Shown here piece by piece: positions 13,683 through 27,078 of a stretch of DNA of 64,000 nucleotides; position 1 is the stretch's first letter, and each line of letters opens with the position of its first letter. The notes below the pieces were generated by a model. That model searched no databases and was not told the origin of the DNA. It was given only the letters and a program-made list of their open reading frames with translations. This stretch comes from Ustilaginoidea virens (lineage: Eukaryota > Ascomycota > Sordariomycetes > Hypocreales > Clavicipitaceae): NCBI RefSeq assembly GCF_000687475.1, contig NC_057317.1, forward strand, positions 2,480,001 through 2,544,000. The letters run 5' to 3'. Position numbers and translations under genes: made by a program.

Positions 13683-15220
13683 AAACCAATCAGGTCCATT
13701 CTTTCTCCAAACCTGGATAAACTTGAACAGCCGCTGCAAAGGTTGCTGGTTGGTTGGTTGGTTGGTTGGTGTGTGTGTGGGCTCGAGTGCTCCGGAGAAA
13801 GACCGCCGCCGACCCAGGCCAGGCAGGTTGTTGTCTGCAGGCAACACCGTGCCTACTGTCTGTGTCTGGTACCTGCTAAATAACATTGCATGAACGGGTT
13901 AGGAGGAGGGAGGCAGGAGGCACCAGAGGCACCAGACCAGACCCGACCAGACCCGACCCGACCCGACCTGGGCGGGAACATACAAGGCAGTCGCCGCCCT
14001 ACTGCCCTGCTTGCTGTCAGATGCTCAGTTCTGTGACGCGTGGGTTGGGGCACTTACGGAGTACTGATGATGGATTTGACTGACAATGTCAGCTTTTTCC
14101 GACCCAGGTACGGAAAAGAAATGCCTCAGTCCCGCAATCCACTCGCAGTCCACTCGACGCCAAGTGGTCAAAACAGTCACCCTCCAACAAATGCGCTAAT
14201 TCCCCTACCTACAGTAACAAGTCAGTGCTCCCACCCACAGCAGGACGGAGCAGTCCAAGGGACATGACATGACAGCCTTTTGCCGTCAGCGTGGCAATCG
14301 ATGCGAAAAAATAACAATAATAAGAAAGGATGCCGGGCAGGTGGTGGCTTGCTTTTCAAGTTAGCTAGACCTACCACCTGCCCTGACAAGTTCCGCATCA
14401 TGCCTCAGCGGCCACCAGCCCCGTGCCAATCACCAGAATGATGATGATGGGCAGCCAGTTGGCGCGACAAGGCAGGCCGAGATTTCTGCGAGGTTAAAAT
14501 GCAAACGTACATGTCGCATCTCCATCTGGGTGCATGCTGATGAATGCCACCCCTCTACGGACGTATCCGACATGAATTTAACTGACCCTAACTGACCCGA
14601 GGTGGTGACGGTGACACCTGTGATAGCTGCAACACAATAATACCCTTGTTGGCATCGTCCCCCCGTCACCCCGGCCTCGGCATGAAAGGCATGACGATGG
14701 AATATTCCCAGTATCCCGCCGCGTCGAAACGAGCAAAATCATCAACTACACGGGGTTGCCAAAAATGAGGACTCTTTCTCTTTTTCCAACCCTTTTCCTT
14801 TTCCTCCCCCCCCTTCCCCCCCCCCTCCCACACATTCTAGTAGCCCCAGGCCCTTTTGCGCGGGATCGCAGCAATAAGTAAACGGATTGACGTTGTATTG
14901 ATGTTGTGAAGCTGACAACACCAAAGCGCAGGTGACTTCTTCATGTCGTGACCAAAACCAGACACCCAGGGCCGGCCGGCCGTTTCAGGGTCCGAATTCA
15001 GGGTCCCTCTCTCTGTGGCCCGGTACATGTAGCTTCATGTTGCCAGGCCACCCCAGCCACCACCGACCGACCACTCGGTCTCGGCCCCCACACCAGCCTG
15101 CGACGAGCGCTGCAGCACCGCGCAGGCAGTGGCCCTTCCCCTCCATGACGCTAGCAGCGCACGAAAAAAGTCTCACCAAAACACCAACGTCTACCTACTG
15201 TGGGGCGTTTATTGCCACGG

Positions 15221-15290
15221 GAGTAATAACAATAATAATAATGATAATAATAATTATTATTATAATAATTATTATTATTATAATAAAAAG
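15221..15290. repeat. AAT/ATT trinucleotide microsatellite
   Basis: Runs of AAT units switch to ATT units around 15251, making an AT-only inverted arrangement able to fold back on itself. It produces spurious Asn/Ile/Tyr frames. Confidence 0.9.
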
Positions 15291-15377
15291 GTGGGTCAGA
15301 AAATAAAGGGCGACCGCAGCAAGCATCTGCCCAACTCCCCAGAACCAGCCCCGGGTTGACGACTGCAACACGGGACG

Positions 15378-15415
15378 CCTGGATGCCTGGATGCCTGGAT
15401 GCCTGGATGCCTGGG
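15378..15415. repeat. 8-bp tandem repeat (GCCTGGAT)
   Basis: Four to five tandem copies of GCCTGGAT, ending in GCCTGGGATGGATGCCTGG. Confidence 0.85.
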
Positions 15416-15536
15416 ATGGATGCCTGGACCCCCGTCACGCGTCACGCACAGCATTTGCCACGCTCAGCGTCTATTACGTCAAAGCACGTCTGGTCTGCTT
15501 CCGTTGCCACCCCAGCGCAAGGCCTGGGAAGCAAGC

Positions 15537-15644
<108 letters not shown>

Positions 15645-16566
15645 CGGCAGCGTCGGGACAAGTTGCAGGACGTCACAGTCGACGGAAAGGCCAAGCGCAG
15701 CCGGGGGACGTCATCATGCGGTCGCCAGCCCGGCCGCCGCCCCCAACTCCGACGCACTGTGCCAACGTGCCATGTGACGCTGCAAACGCGCCCTGCGTCT
15801 CACCCCGCAGCAACGGTGCGAAACTGTGCGAAACGCACAGTACGTCCATCATGGCATCGCGGCATCGCGGCACGAGGGTTAGCAGCCCGCTCCCTCGAGC
15901 ATGTGCTCAAAGTTAAAAGTTCACGTTTGTTTCCCCTTTCCGTTTCCCCGGCCAAGGAACAAACTTCCTCTGACGTGGTTTCATCCGACCAGGTAGGTAG
16001 GTAGATGGATTGGTTGGTTGGCTGGTTGGGTTCAACCGGTGGACCCTCCCCAATCTCCCCTTTCCCTCACGGCCTTGATTCTGAATGGAACAGGAGAACG
16101 AGAAATCTCGAGGCATGATGCCCTGGCTGGCCGGCCGGTCACACTTGGCCCCTTCTCCAACGCAACAGACTCGGATGAACTGACCTACAGAGCCTGGTTC
16201 AGTCGTGTCCCGCATGCAGGTTCGTTCCATGACGAATGTCCATTCCAGTCCCCCTTCCACCCCGCCGTGACCCATCACCACAAGACAAGGAGGCAGGCAG
16301 GTCAGGCAGGGCAGGTCGGGCAGGTCGGGCAGGTCAGGCAACGGGTGGCTACATGTCTGGTAGCTTTCACTCCATGCCTGCACCTGCACCTGCACCTGCA
16401 CGACCTGAGTTGGTCTTATCCTCGGCATCACGCTCCATCCCCCCCCGCGAGCTGGGCGAGCCAAAAGTGTCTGCATGTGGACTCTGGACCTACGCAATTC
16501 CCGCCCGGTTGTCAGGACTCCAGGATTTTAGCAGCTTTGGCCGGAAAGGCAAGCGCAGGGATCCCG

Positions 16567-16608
16567 TCTGGTCCGTCTGGTCCGTCTGGTCCGTCTGGTC
16601 CGTCTGGT
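16567..16608. repeat. 9-bp tandem repeat (GTCTGGTCC)
   Basis: About five near-perfect copies of GTCTGGTCC, just after the GGCAGGTC-type repeats of 16288-16340. Confidence 0.88.
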
Positions 16609-17419
16609 GCAACGACACAAATGCCGGCGAGTCCCGTGGCCACCCGTGACTCCAGCGTTAGGCCTTTCTTCTCGTTCCGTGTCTTCCCCAACATGCCCAC
16701 GATATAAAAAGCCCCTCTCGGCACAAAAAGGGACGGGGAAAGGACGGGGCTTGCAGTCGTCGTCAAAGCACGGATCTGCCTGCCTGCCCGCCCATGCTGC
16801 GCAGTCACCCTACAGGGCCGTTTTCGCACCGGCACTTCTGAAGGCCCAAGCAATCGCTCTCTGCGTGTCGGGTGCTCCGCGTTGATGAGGGCGCATGCTT
16901 CTCTTCAAAATGCCAGTCTCCCGAGCTGCCGCTGCCGAGTCCAAGAGCCAGCGGTGACTAGACCTTTTGTTTTGATTGCTTGTTTGAAAACCTCGGCATC
17001 AGCCTGAGGGCATATCCAGAAATCAATGCGTTCATGAGCAAGTCGTAGCCACGTTTAGGAAGAGATGATGATGATGGGAACTCCAGAGACTGTACGCAGG
17101 AGTACCGGCAGAGACTGCATGTGGGTTTTCTCTTCACATTGCTATTAGACCGGCAGCAAGTGCCTCTTTTACAACTCGGTCGACCCCGAGATATTCATTC
17201 GTGTAGGTGCCCATCACCTCCCTGCCCACTCCCTATCCCATCAAGCCCACCAGGCCATATGTAAGGACAAGGGAACGGGAACAGAGGAAAGAAGAAGAAA
17301 CAAAGAAAAAGGCGTTTCCTCGGGGCGCATTCTCATCGTACACGTAAGAACATTTCATTCCCGACAAACCCGTCACCCCGTCTCCTCACCCTCCCCCCCC
17401 CCCCCCCCTTGCCCCCGGG

Positions 17420-19243
17420 TCACGTCATGCTGTAGGGCACAATGGCCTTGTCAATGATGGGATCGCGTCTTGACATGGTCTCTCTCTCCGTGCCCCATCT
17501 GGAGCGGAACTCGGCATCCGCTTCCAACGCCTTGTCAAAGGCTTTCCGGCAGTCTGGCGGCAAGAGGTCCTTGACTTCGTCCGCCACGGCGCCCAGGCCG
17601 TTGAATGGGGCCACGAAATCTGCCGGCGTCTCCTTGCTGCAGGGCATGGACGCTTCGTTGCTGGGGGCGTTTTCGCAGTAAAAGTCCAAGACGAGAAAGT
17701 TCCTCGCCAGTCTCGCCGCGACGGGCGTGAACTTGGTGGCCCCCTTTGCATGCGTCTCTTGCGCAGCAGGGGCCACCTGCTCGATCCGCACCCGCGTGGG
17801 CTGCATCACGGCTGGATATTGCATAATGTTGGTGTGAATGTCATATACTCCGGCGTTGTTAAACTTTCGAATCGCGTTGATCCCAGCGTTGAATATACTG
17901 GAAAAGTCACGTCAGCACCGCGTCCCAAAGGAGTTCAAGGGGGGGGGGGGAGGGGGTGGGGGGGGCCAGCAAAGGAAAGAAAAGACAAGACAAGAAAGAG
18001 ACGAGAAAAAGCAGGGTCAGGGAGGTGCTTGCCTGGCTTCGCGGGCATGTTCTAGCATCCAATTGGTGTCGTTGACGTTGACTTTGCGCTTCTTGTACTC
18101 TGGTTTTCCGTTCGGGACGGGCGCCGACGGGACGTTTGTGTGATAGACGGCACTGGCGCCGTGCCAAGCGACGTACTGGTTCTTGTTGTAGGGCTCCCCC
18201 GGGACAAAGTGATCGTCGGGATCGGCCAGCTGACCCTCGACAGCGCCTTCGGCGCGGAGCTGGGCGACGTTGTAATCGTCCGTGACGCGCTTGCCTCCCA
18301 CTACAATCCGGGCGCCAAACTCGCGGAAGACGGATCGGGCGGTAACAACACCTATCGACCGGCCCTTGTACGAATGAGGGATAATGTCGCGCTCAATCAT
18401 GTCCCTCTTCTCGTCATCGTCGACGATAATCTTGTGCAGCCTGCGATGCTTGGTGAAGAAGAGGTAGCTGTCCCTGAAACCCACGCACCGGGCGGGTTCC
18501 GTCGACAGCATGTACAGTCGGTTGCCTCTACCCAGCACGGTAAATGTCCGACATCGATACTCGCGGCCGCCCTCGAGGTTCCCCAGCTTGTCCACCTTGG
18601 CCTCACCCTCGGGATCCTCCTGCAGCACGCACTCGTCGTGCAGAATCTCGGCTACCGTCCCCTCGGCGTCAATCACCTGCTCCGCCTTTGGCGCTGCAGG
18701 CCCTCCCTTGCGACCGCCACGGCCCCTCCATCCTCCTCGTCCGCGACGCCGAGGGGTGTCTTCTGTCACCGTTATCATGGGGTCCCAGTCAGGAGGCTTG
18801 TTCTTTGGCGGGCGACCCAGCCGCTTCCTCCGAATCACGGGTTGTGGCAGGGGGCTGGGTTCTTTGGCCGACTCTTCATCCTTGGCAGCATCCTCGTCGT
18901 TTTCAGCCTCTTCGTTGCCGGCCTTGTCGTTTTCCGGCTCGTCTTCATCTTCCCGAGCGGGAGGCTCTTCTTGCTCAGATTCCTCGTCGGCGACGGCGGC
19001 ATCGACATCTTCAGCATCGACATTGACATCAGCATCGACATCAGCATCGACATCAGCATCGGCATCAACATCGGCATCGGCATCGGCATCGGCATCGGCA
19101 TCGGCATCTGCGGCGGCATCCGCGTCGGGCATCGGCTCATCTTCGACCTCGGCGAAACCCTTCGGCGTGCTCTCTGTAGTGTTTGCGCTACGCGTCAGCC
19201 TCAGGCGGATCCTCGTTCTGCGGATCCTCACTCTTCCGGGCAT
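17420..19243 (-). CDS. RSC7: RSC/SWI-SNF chromatin remodelling subunit Rsc7 (Npl6/Swp82 family)
   Basis: Two exons, 19243-18033 and 17897-17420, 562 aa. The family member is a nuclear subunit of the RSC or SWI/SNF remodelling complex. The N-terminus is basic, then an Ala/Asp alternating tract (about 32-65) and a long acidic Glu/Asp region. RKRLGRPPKNKP and a Gly/Arg-rich GRGGWRGRGGRKG resemble AT-hook/RGG elements. The core is the Rsc7/Swp82 domain: EYRCRTFTVLGRGNRLYMLS, YKGRSIGVVTARSVFREFGA, NWMLEHAREA, then SIFNAGINAIRKFNNAGVYD after the intron. The intron (18032-17898) has a GC donor (CCAG|GCAAGC) with a CTGAC branch site and CAG acceptor, and contains G/C runs. Start at MPGRVRIRR; an in-frame Met at 19282 is an alternative. 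The neighbour UBR1 lies in the same orientation upstream. Confidence 0.92.
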
Positions 19244-19345
19244 GTTGAGACAGGAAATGCGAGGAGGGTGGGATGGATGCACGCAAACAGTGGACTATGC
19301 CGGATATCGATCGTATGGTGGACAGGGTGAACAGCGCGCGACAAG

Positions 19346-19377
<32 letters not shown>

Positions 19378-20530
19378 CCAAGAAAAGAAAAAGGAAGAAA
19401 AGGCAGGCGCAAAGCAAAACGGTAAAGTAAATGCTAATGACAAAAAAATTAAAATTAAAATAAAAAAAAAGGCACGCTGCAGATTATCGCATGACCTCTG
19501 TGGACGCGCGGACCGGTGTCGGTGGATGGGCAAAGGCCGCTTGGCGCAAACGAGGTCGAAGCCAAGACCAAAAGGCGCCAGGGAAGGAAGGGGAAAAAAA
19601 GAGGAAGAAAAAAAAAAAAAAAAAAAAAAAAAGAGAGGGTCGTCGTCGTACCCAGCGCTGCGGTTGCCTTCTTGGCAGCTGCGCGACTCGACCGTCGCCC
19701 CATGTTTCCAACTGCAGAGCCGTGTCTGGTGCAGAGACGACCGCGGCCTTGCTATGTCCAGCGACGGGGGCTTGCAAATCGAAGCAGCACACAGCGTCTG
19801 GCAAGATTGGATATGTTATAAATCCCGTGAGGTCGTAGGTGACATGTCCGTCTTTTGCCCTCGGGCTGGCTGGTTGCTGCTGATTGACTGACGCGGCTCG
19901 CGCCCGGCGCCTGTGATTGGCTTTCCCCGCCTTGGCTTCGAAACAGTGCAAATGTTTTCGCACGCTGTAGAGCCGCACAGTACGGAGGACACGGCCCAAC
20001 CGACCAGACCAGAACAAGAGACCAGAACAAGAGACCAGACAAGAGACCAGACAGACGTCTATTGTCTATTGTCTATTGTCCGGACGAATGAAGCTCGACT
20101 TTCTTTGCGTCGTTCGTGCTTTACTGTTCTTTGTTTACTTCCTTCGTCTCTTGTCTGAGGATGTTGCCCTGACAGCTTGCAACTCCCAACAACCCCCCCC
20201 CCCCCCCCCCAAGTCTTGCGGCGGATGCGACTTTGGGAGTTCAAGTCCCCGACCCTTCATGACCCTTCCTTCACCTTGTCCAAATATCAGACTCTGTCTT
20301 GGAATAGGACTGTTGGGTATTCCTCTGCACTCTAGGCATGAAAACCGGTTCAAACTGCACTCCTGACTACCTGGTGTGTGTGCGTGTTCCAGTGGATAAA
20401 CTAAAAGAAGAAGAAAAGAAAGAAAAGAAAAGAAAAGGAAAAGGGCGAAAAAACAAAAAAAAAACTCCGGGCTTGCTTTTCCAGAATTCAACCCATCTAT
20501 AAAATGCTCTCTCGTCTTTCCATCCCGTCT
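19244..20530. other. Intergenic region RSC7 / UBR1
   Basis: Tandem arrangement: RSC7 promoter plus UBR1 3' flank. It contains a 29-bp A run (19346-19374), a 27-bp A run near 19605-19632, a C run near 20196-20211 and a purine tract of AAAAG units at 20400-20465. No gene recognised. Confidence 0.55.
19346..19374. repeat. 29-bp poly-A run upstream of RSC7
   Basis: Perfect A run about 100 bp upstream of the RSC7 start; poly(dA:dT) promoter element or simple repeat. Confidence 0.93.
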
Positions 20531-23500
20531 TTACAAAGTGTCCCAGCCGCCATTGTTGATCTCTGCCTCCAGCTTCCGGCTAATCAAGCTCGGTACCCCA
20601 TGGTTCAAAACCGTATTACGTACCATGGAGTCATATCGTCTTTGATTCAAAAAGAGTTGCCTCCCATGTCGGAGCTGGAAATCCGTCTCGCCGTACTTGT
20701 CAATATACGGCGCTGGGGCGTACGACCCGGATTGGCGGAAGAGGTAAACTGTCGAGCATTTACGTATGTTGAGGAAGACGCCAATATTCTGCTGGCACCT
20801 GTTCCCTCACATGTTAGCATCCTCTCGGGTCATGCACCATTTCTGCTTCTGCATCATGGGTTGGGTTGGGTTGGGGGAGGCTTTTACCTTCGCATATGCT
20901 GCTGTGCTCCGCCGATTCTGCTGGTTTCCCTGCCCGTCGTTTCCGGCCGCTGGCAACAAGTGCTCTGACTGCACAGCAGCTCACCGCAAAACAAGCAAAT
21001 GACCGGGTCGGTGAGGTCCTTGCCCGTCGTTGGGCACCTCCTTCGAGTCGCCTCCTCTATCAACGTGTCGTACGTCTTGGGGAGACCTATGAGCTCGAAA
21101 ATGCCCGGATGGCTGACAAGGGATGACCGGCTCAAGTCACCGTACCCTCTGGGCCACATGACCTGATGCTTGACCCAGCCCGAGACCAGTGCTTCAGTCG
21201 TGGCGGGCCAACCGCAGGCAGTCGCCTTTTCCGTCATGGCGGCGCATATCTCGTCAAACGTAGGTATCCGAAGCGCCTCCGTCAACCGGTCCAGCTCGTC
21301 GGCATCGGCATCGTGGGCCGAGGAAACGTGGCTGTTGAAATCCACCCCATACTTGACATGCAAGAACACGACACACTTTCGCAAAAACACCAGTGCGTAC
21401 TTTTTAACAAACGTGTACCACCCTTGCAGCGTGTCCACGCCCGGCTGTTGAAACCCCTTGTTTCCGTCGGCTTGAGGGTTAGGCTCCGACTGGTTGACAG
21501 CTTCAAACTCCATGGCGGTCTGGGTGATGGCGAGCGCAAAACCGGCAAAGTTGGTCATGGCCGGGTCTTGCGTGTTGCTAGTAGCAAGCCCTCCAACCCA
21601 CATCCCGAACGGCATGTTTCGGCCCATGTGGAAGACAACTTTGACCATCTCGGCCAAGTAGCACAACCTGACCAGGTGGGAAATCTCCGCCTTGTGAGCA
21701 GGCCCAAGACCGAACGCGCATTCAACCAGAAACGCGAATGCATCCAGACTCAAAAGGGGCGGGTACACGTCCAAGGGTCGTCTGGCATAGGGTGTGCCCG
21801 TTCCAAAATAGCGCGACATGAAAAGCTGGCAATGTTGTCTTTCGACGTCTTTGCGGAACTCGGTTTCGATCCGATTTTCCGGTCCAGCATGGCGTGCTCC
21901 TACGGATATGTAGGACGAAGCTGTTTCTGCGAGGATCCGTAGGTGAACAAGAACCTGTTCGGGGATCTTTTCCAGCAGGGTCATGCCGGGCTGCACTTCG
22001 ATGCCCCGCTGCTGGATCTCTACGGATGAGATTGTGAAACCGACGGCCTGCACCAAGGTGTCGCTTGAGCAAAGTTCATCACGTACGTCCATCTTAGCAT
22101 CCATGACGTGATGGGTCTGTAGTTCGTTCACTTGCAGGGTGTCTCGGAGGCGTCGGTAGGCAGCAAGCAGGTCTCCCACAATCTGACCACTGACCCCAGC
22201 GGTGGTCTGTGGATTGCCCGGTTCCGGGGTGCCGGCAGCGGAGAACGAGGAGCTGGCTGGAGTCCCGAGGACGGACGACTGCGCATCAACATCATCCCGT
22301 CCCCACGACCCTTCGCTGGCCGGCTGCGCATGTGTAATGCTTTCGACCAGACTTCCCGGCACGCTAGGAGTGAACATGACGGGCAATCCGGACTCGTTGA
22401 CCTCGCGCGCCTTGCTTCCGCCAAGCCAGTACGCCGAACCCATTTGCTTCTCCAAGAAGTCTTCAAAGAGGCCTTGCGGCTGAAGATGACCGGGGTAAGA
22501 CTCCTCCAATCCCTTCCAAAGTATCGGCAGGAAAGCGTTTCCCAATGCCTTGCACAGAGGACATACAAATTCGTTCCGTCGCGTATCCTCGGGGTGGTGC
22601 CTTGCAATCTGATGAGTGTGGCGACGATTGGTTGCCTCGTAGTACAGTTCGAAGCAGCGAAAATGCATCATATGTCCACAGCTGCTAGCCACTGGGCCTG
22701 GCCTTGAAAGATTGGCCTTGTAACCCTTGCCGATTGTCTGTCTTTCTGCCAGGAAAATTTCCCCCTTCACATTCACCTTTTCCACCATTTTCCGGTTCTC
22801 GTGGGCGATCCCAAACGGCCGAATGTCGTCAGCAGACCGATCGAGGTTACATGGCGTTTGAGAAGCTTCTCGGACAATGTCGGGATCCTGAAAATCTGTC
22901 TGACGAAGCACGCGACTCTCGTTAAGGAGAGCAAAGGTGCCATATAGTCGTCTGTCATCAGCTTCTTCCTGGCACAGAATGCAGGTACCAGACGGGTATT
23001 TCCAGTTGTGCTTTCGATCCTCTACGTGGTCCATCTCGTCCTCTTCGTCCTCCATATCGGAACCCCAGTCAATGCCACCTTGATTTTCGAGAAAACTCTT
23101 TTGCTGCTGCTGAAAATGTGCCATGACCTTGGCCTGGCGGCTCAAGGCGGCTTTCTTGCGCCTCTCGCGTTCCTCCTCTGCTGACGTGTTGGCAGGCGAC
23201 GCAGTGTCGATGCGGTCTACTGCTATCCCCAGACGAGCAAATGAGGACTCGAATGCGTGAGGGCGCTTCTGCTTGAGGCGTCTCAGCACTAGGGCAATTT
23301 TAGGGTGCGCAGACTTGAATTCATCCTTGACTGTCAGCATATTCAAGAGTGACACAATGGTCCTGGAGTTGTTCGCTTCCGGCATGAAGTTGCTTCGAGC
23401 CAGGGTCGTGAGAGCTATCTGGACAAACGACCTTGGCGGCTCTCCGTTGAATTCCGTCTCGATGCTCTTATCCTCGAGAATGGCGATAAGAATTAAATGC

Positions 23501-26500
23501 AAAACGACCTGCAAGAAGGTTTCCAATCGGGTTGAAGGCACCGATGGGGTGAACTTGTGGGCGACGAGAGGATACAAAAGGGAATAGTAGATGATCTGCG
23601 CGAACATGCCGGTACTAGTGAATTCGCCCAAATTTTCAAACAGACCAGAGGGGACGGGCCGATGTTTGGGCTCATACACAATCTCCTCTACCGTCTGTCC
23701 GGTTTTCTTCGCCATCTTCTTTCGATAAGCCATCTCAGACTCTTCGCGCTGATTTTTGTTATAGTGGGCAATGTATGGGTCAATTTCCTCGATAAACTCA
23801 GGCCTGAGCTCAAAGGTGCCGACGTCAGACATTCCCTCCGGAGGTTTGAAGGTCGCCATCTCGTCCAACACGTGGTGGAAGTCTTCTTGCTCTTGATACT
23901 TCTCTGGCAACTTGTTGCATATCTCATTGAAGGATAGCGGTTTGAAGCACAACACGTGGGTAATGTCGCGTCGCATGGCGAAAATGCGAGAATTGGGCTC
24001 ATCTTTGGTGGTGATTAGTGATGTTCGGTCGCTTAAAAGCACAATGAGCAGGTGAATCATGTCCTCAACAATGTCCAAGTGCTGAGCATCGTCCTGAGCT
24101 TCAGACTTGAGTTCAAATAGTCCTTTGACCCAGCCGTCCATTCCGAAGCGGTCGATAATCGAAGCGAGCACGCGGCTTGGATTGCACACTACCATGGCGG
24201 TTTGAAGGAGAAAAATGTCCCGATGATGCGAGACATCCCTTTGTCCGACTCCACGGTACGTGCTCGCTTGATGTCGCAAGCTGATGCCGTTACGAACCCA
24301 CATGTTGGCTTTTATTTGGGCCAGCCAAGCACATACCCGAAGGGGAAAGTCAAACAAAGCCATGAGGTAATCTTCAGGCTCATATTCTTTTCGGATAATC
24401 TGAGGGCGGCCCATCAATCTTGGCTTCGAGCGGAGCTCTTGTGCAGTGAAGCTCATGAGTGTCCGAATGCTTGAAGCAGGGAGTGATCGCGCACACTCTA
24501 TCAACCACGACAAAGTGTAATGCAGTGCATGATGGAAGCTGATGGAGTCTTTCTCGACCACAAACTTGACCACATTGTAGGACACATTGCCGGGATCGAA
24601 CTCAAAATCATCCAAGGACTTGAATTTTACCTCGTCTTTAATCTCTCCCTGCTTGAACCGGTGTCGTTCTGCGCCGATCGAGTTTAATACAGCCGTCTTT
24701 GCAGTAAAGCGAATAGCGCGCTGGAGATAGTGGACTTCGTCCGGCGGGCAGTCTCGGAAAGCCTCAGCAAGATTTCTCGCTTGCAGATTGATTTGCCGCG
24801 TCACCAAGGAAGCCGTTATCCAAGAGTCCGCTTCATATTCTACATGCTCCACCACCGCTCGCACATTCGGCCCAATGCATTGATGAAGTTTCACCAGATC
24901 CAAGAATTGCATCAGATATCTTGGCTCCGACCGGAGTCGCTCTTGGACGTGCGGCGAACCGAACAAGTACTTCAAGTCTTGATAAAAATGGTACATGCGG
25001 CGGTTAGTCACTGAGCCGCTTTCAAAGGCGAGAACAGCCTCCGGTGACACATCCCAAGGGTGGCCCACCTGGCGAGTCGTCAGGAACGTATACAGAATAG
25101 CAAGCAAGCTGCTCATGAAGTTGCCCCTCTCCACAACCTCGGCAGTGATGGAAGGAGTAGTGAGCATCTGAAGCGATAAGTTAATTATGGAGTGATCCGG
25201 CTCCCTGTCACCGACGAGGTATAGCTGGGCTAGAATTGTGTAAAGGCTGGCAAATCTCAGGGCCAAGACCCGCTTGAACTCGGGTATAGAGACAACAGTA
25301 GAGATGTAGAGGGATCGCAAGTCATTCCGGGCCTTTTTCCACATTCGCAAGTCGAACAATAGCAGCCAGTCGAGGCGGACGCGTTGGAAGACATCCTCGG
25401 CAGGCGGCACCTTATCTCGCTGCGTATAAACCTGCGGCGTCTCGATCCAGTACTTTCCCGGCCGTGGTGTGAATTTCTCGGTTCTACCCGGAGTCTTGGG
25501 TATATCCGCGTTGGCTTTGTAAACCGCAGGCGCGATAAGAGGCTCCGTCGTATCGGAGTCTGAAGGAGTTCCATCTCTCTCCTGGGGGACATTTCTTGCT
25601 GCTTGAACTGGAGGCGGAGGCGGAGGCGGTGGAGGATAGCCTGCCATGGTAGCTTCGTCTTCTTCCAGGGCCTGGTCTGACTGTGACCAGTTCATACCAA
25701 GGTCAGCAACATCTCCCCTAGCATCTACCATCATGACATCGTCGTCTTCATCCTCATCACCACCGGCTACTGAGCTCGTCGGTGACTGGTTGTCGTCGTC
25801 ATTATCGCCCATATCATCGTCGTCATCTTCAGCCTCCTCGTTCTCATTATCTTGCCTATCCAGGCCAATTTCCAGTTCAGCACCATTACCACCTGCAGCC
25901 TGCAGAGCCATGATAAAGCGAAAGTTGACACCAGGTATCCTAGTTCGAGACGCCAGGTTCTGGTCGTCTTCATCCTCGTCGTCAATCAAGCCTGAAGTAT
26001 GGGTAGCAAGACTCCCTCGGCGCCAAGGTTTCATGACCTCGTCACAAACCGTCCTCCTGAGGATGTGATTATCGTGCCCAACTGAGCACCCGGAGACATC
26101 GCTTAGCCACTCAACAAGAGTGCCGCACATTTGCTCGCGGAAGGTATCCCTGGCCGATCGAATGGTGACGGTAACTCTGATGGCCTCCATTATTTTGGCC
26201 ATTTGCAGCAGTTGCTCGATGTTAGGCAGATATGTCAGGATGCTCCGCCCAATAGCATCCGTCTCCCACGCATCTCGGGCAGCCTGACGACGAGACTTCC
26301 TGCAGGCCCTGGCAACCTGATCCTGGACGTCCTGAACCGTATGCTTCTCGTCATTCCATAGGATGAGGGCGAAATCGTTACAAGGCTCAGCCTCGGAACC
26401 GTAATATTTTGACGAGAGGCGTGATAGTTCCTCGTCCCTCACGATTGACTCGTGTGTCTTGGGCTGCTTCAGTTGCTCTGGAGAGCATGAGATGACATCA

Positions 26501-27078
26501 CAGATGTAGTCAAAGACCCGCCCGATCGTCATACGGATGCTTTTCCCAAGATCATCTGGAAGCGCAGCTGCCTCTCTGCCTTTTCCCTTCTCCGGGCCCT
26601 TCTGCATGTCCGAGTGTATGGTGCAAAACAAGGGCGTCTTCCAAGCTTCGTCATCGCCACAGTCGCAGCATCCGCTATTACCCACCGAGATCTGTATTCG
26701 AACCATGTGGCCAGTGTGATCCGTCGAGTCGAAACATCGGCTGCAGAGGCAACATGTTTCATCGGTTCCGCATGTTCGACACATGTAAGATGCCTCACCA
26801 GGCTTGAAGATGTGTCCACAGCGCTTGCCTCGAGCTGCTTCTGTGTATTCGGAGCCTTCAACCGCGCCCTGGGCATCACTGAGCTTCAGGTTTGCGGAGG
26901 GTTTCCCGTCTGGAAACAGGAGTCGCATGTAGTCGTGTTTGCCACCGGCCAAGGACCAGAATAAGCTTCGTAGAAGCTCGTGTGCTGCCTCGGCGGTGTA
27001 GCGGTAGCCAAACCGAGCGGGCAGCTCTGCCAATAGCTGGCAGAGCTGCTGCTCCTGAGTAGACATGGGCGTTTCCAT
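20531..27078 (-). CDS. UBR1: N-recognin E3 ubiquitin ligase UBR1
   Basis: Two exons, 27078-20888 and 20798-20531, 2152 aa. UBR1 is the E3 of the N-degron pathway: it binds destabilising N-terminal residues and ubiquitinates substrates for the proteasome. The UBR box is at about residues 87-155 (CGHIFKPGEASYMCRTCGTD, then CCDCGDDEAWK with the terminal CTIH). A ClpS-like type-2 N-degron domain follows (CNDFALILWNDEKHTVQDV). Acidic stretches lie at about 400-470, the RING-type region has CILCQEEADDRRLYG ... SCGHMMHFRCFELYYE ... FVCPLCKALGN, and the cap domain ends with VICLFCGELLCSQSTCC. The last exon supplies the conserved C-terminus (GVFLNIRKC, YIDKYGETD, FLNQRRYDSMV, ISRKLEAEINNGGW). Without it the protein would stop in intron sequence at 20884. 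The 89-nt intron is GTAAAA...CAG. Codon usage is much less GC-biased than TIM54 or ERG26. Confidence 0.97.

Noticed and set aside
18140..19330. 396-codon open frame on the + strand
   Set aside because: It is the antisense shadow of RSC7 exon 1; GC-rich and repetitive codons suppress stops. The minus strand carries a recognisable Rsc7 domain.
20504..20968. 154-codon open frame on the + strand
   Set aside because: It lies opposite the last exon and intron of UBR1, which encodes the conserved UBR1 C-terminus.
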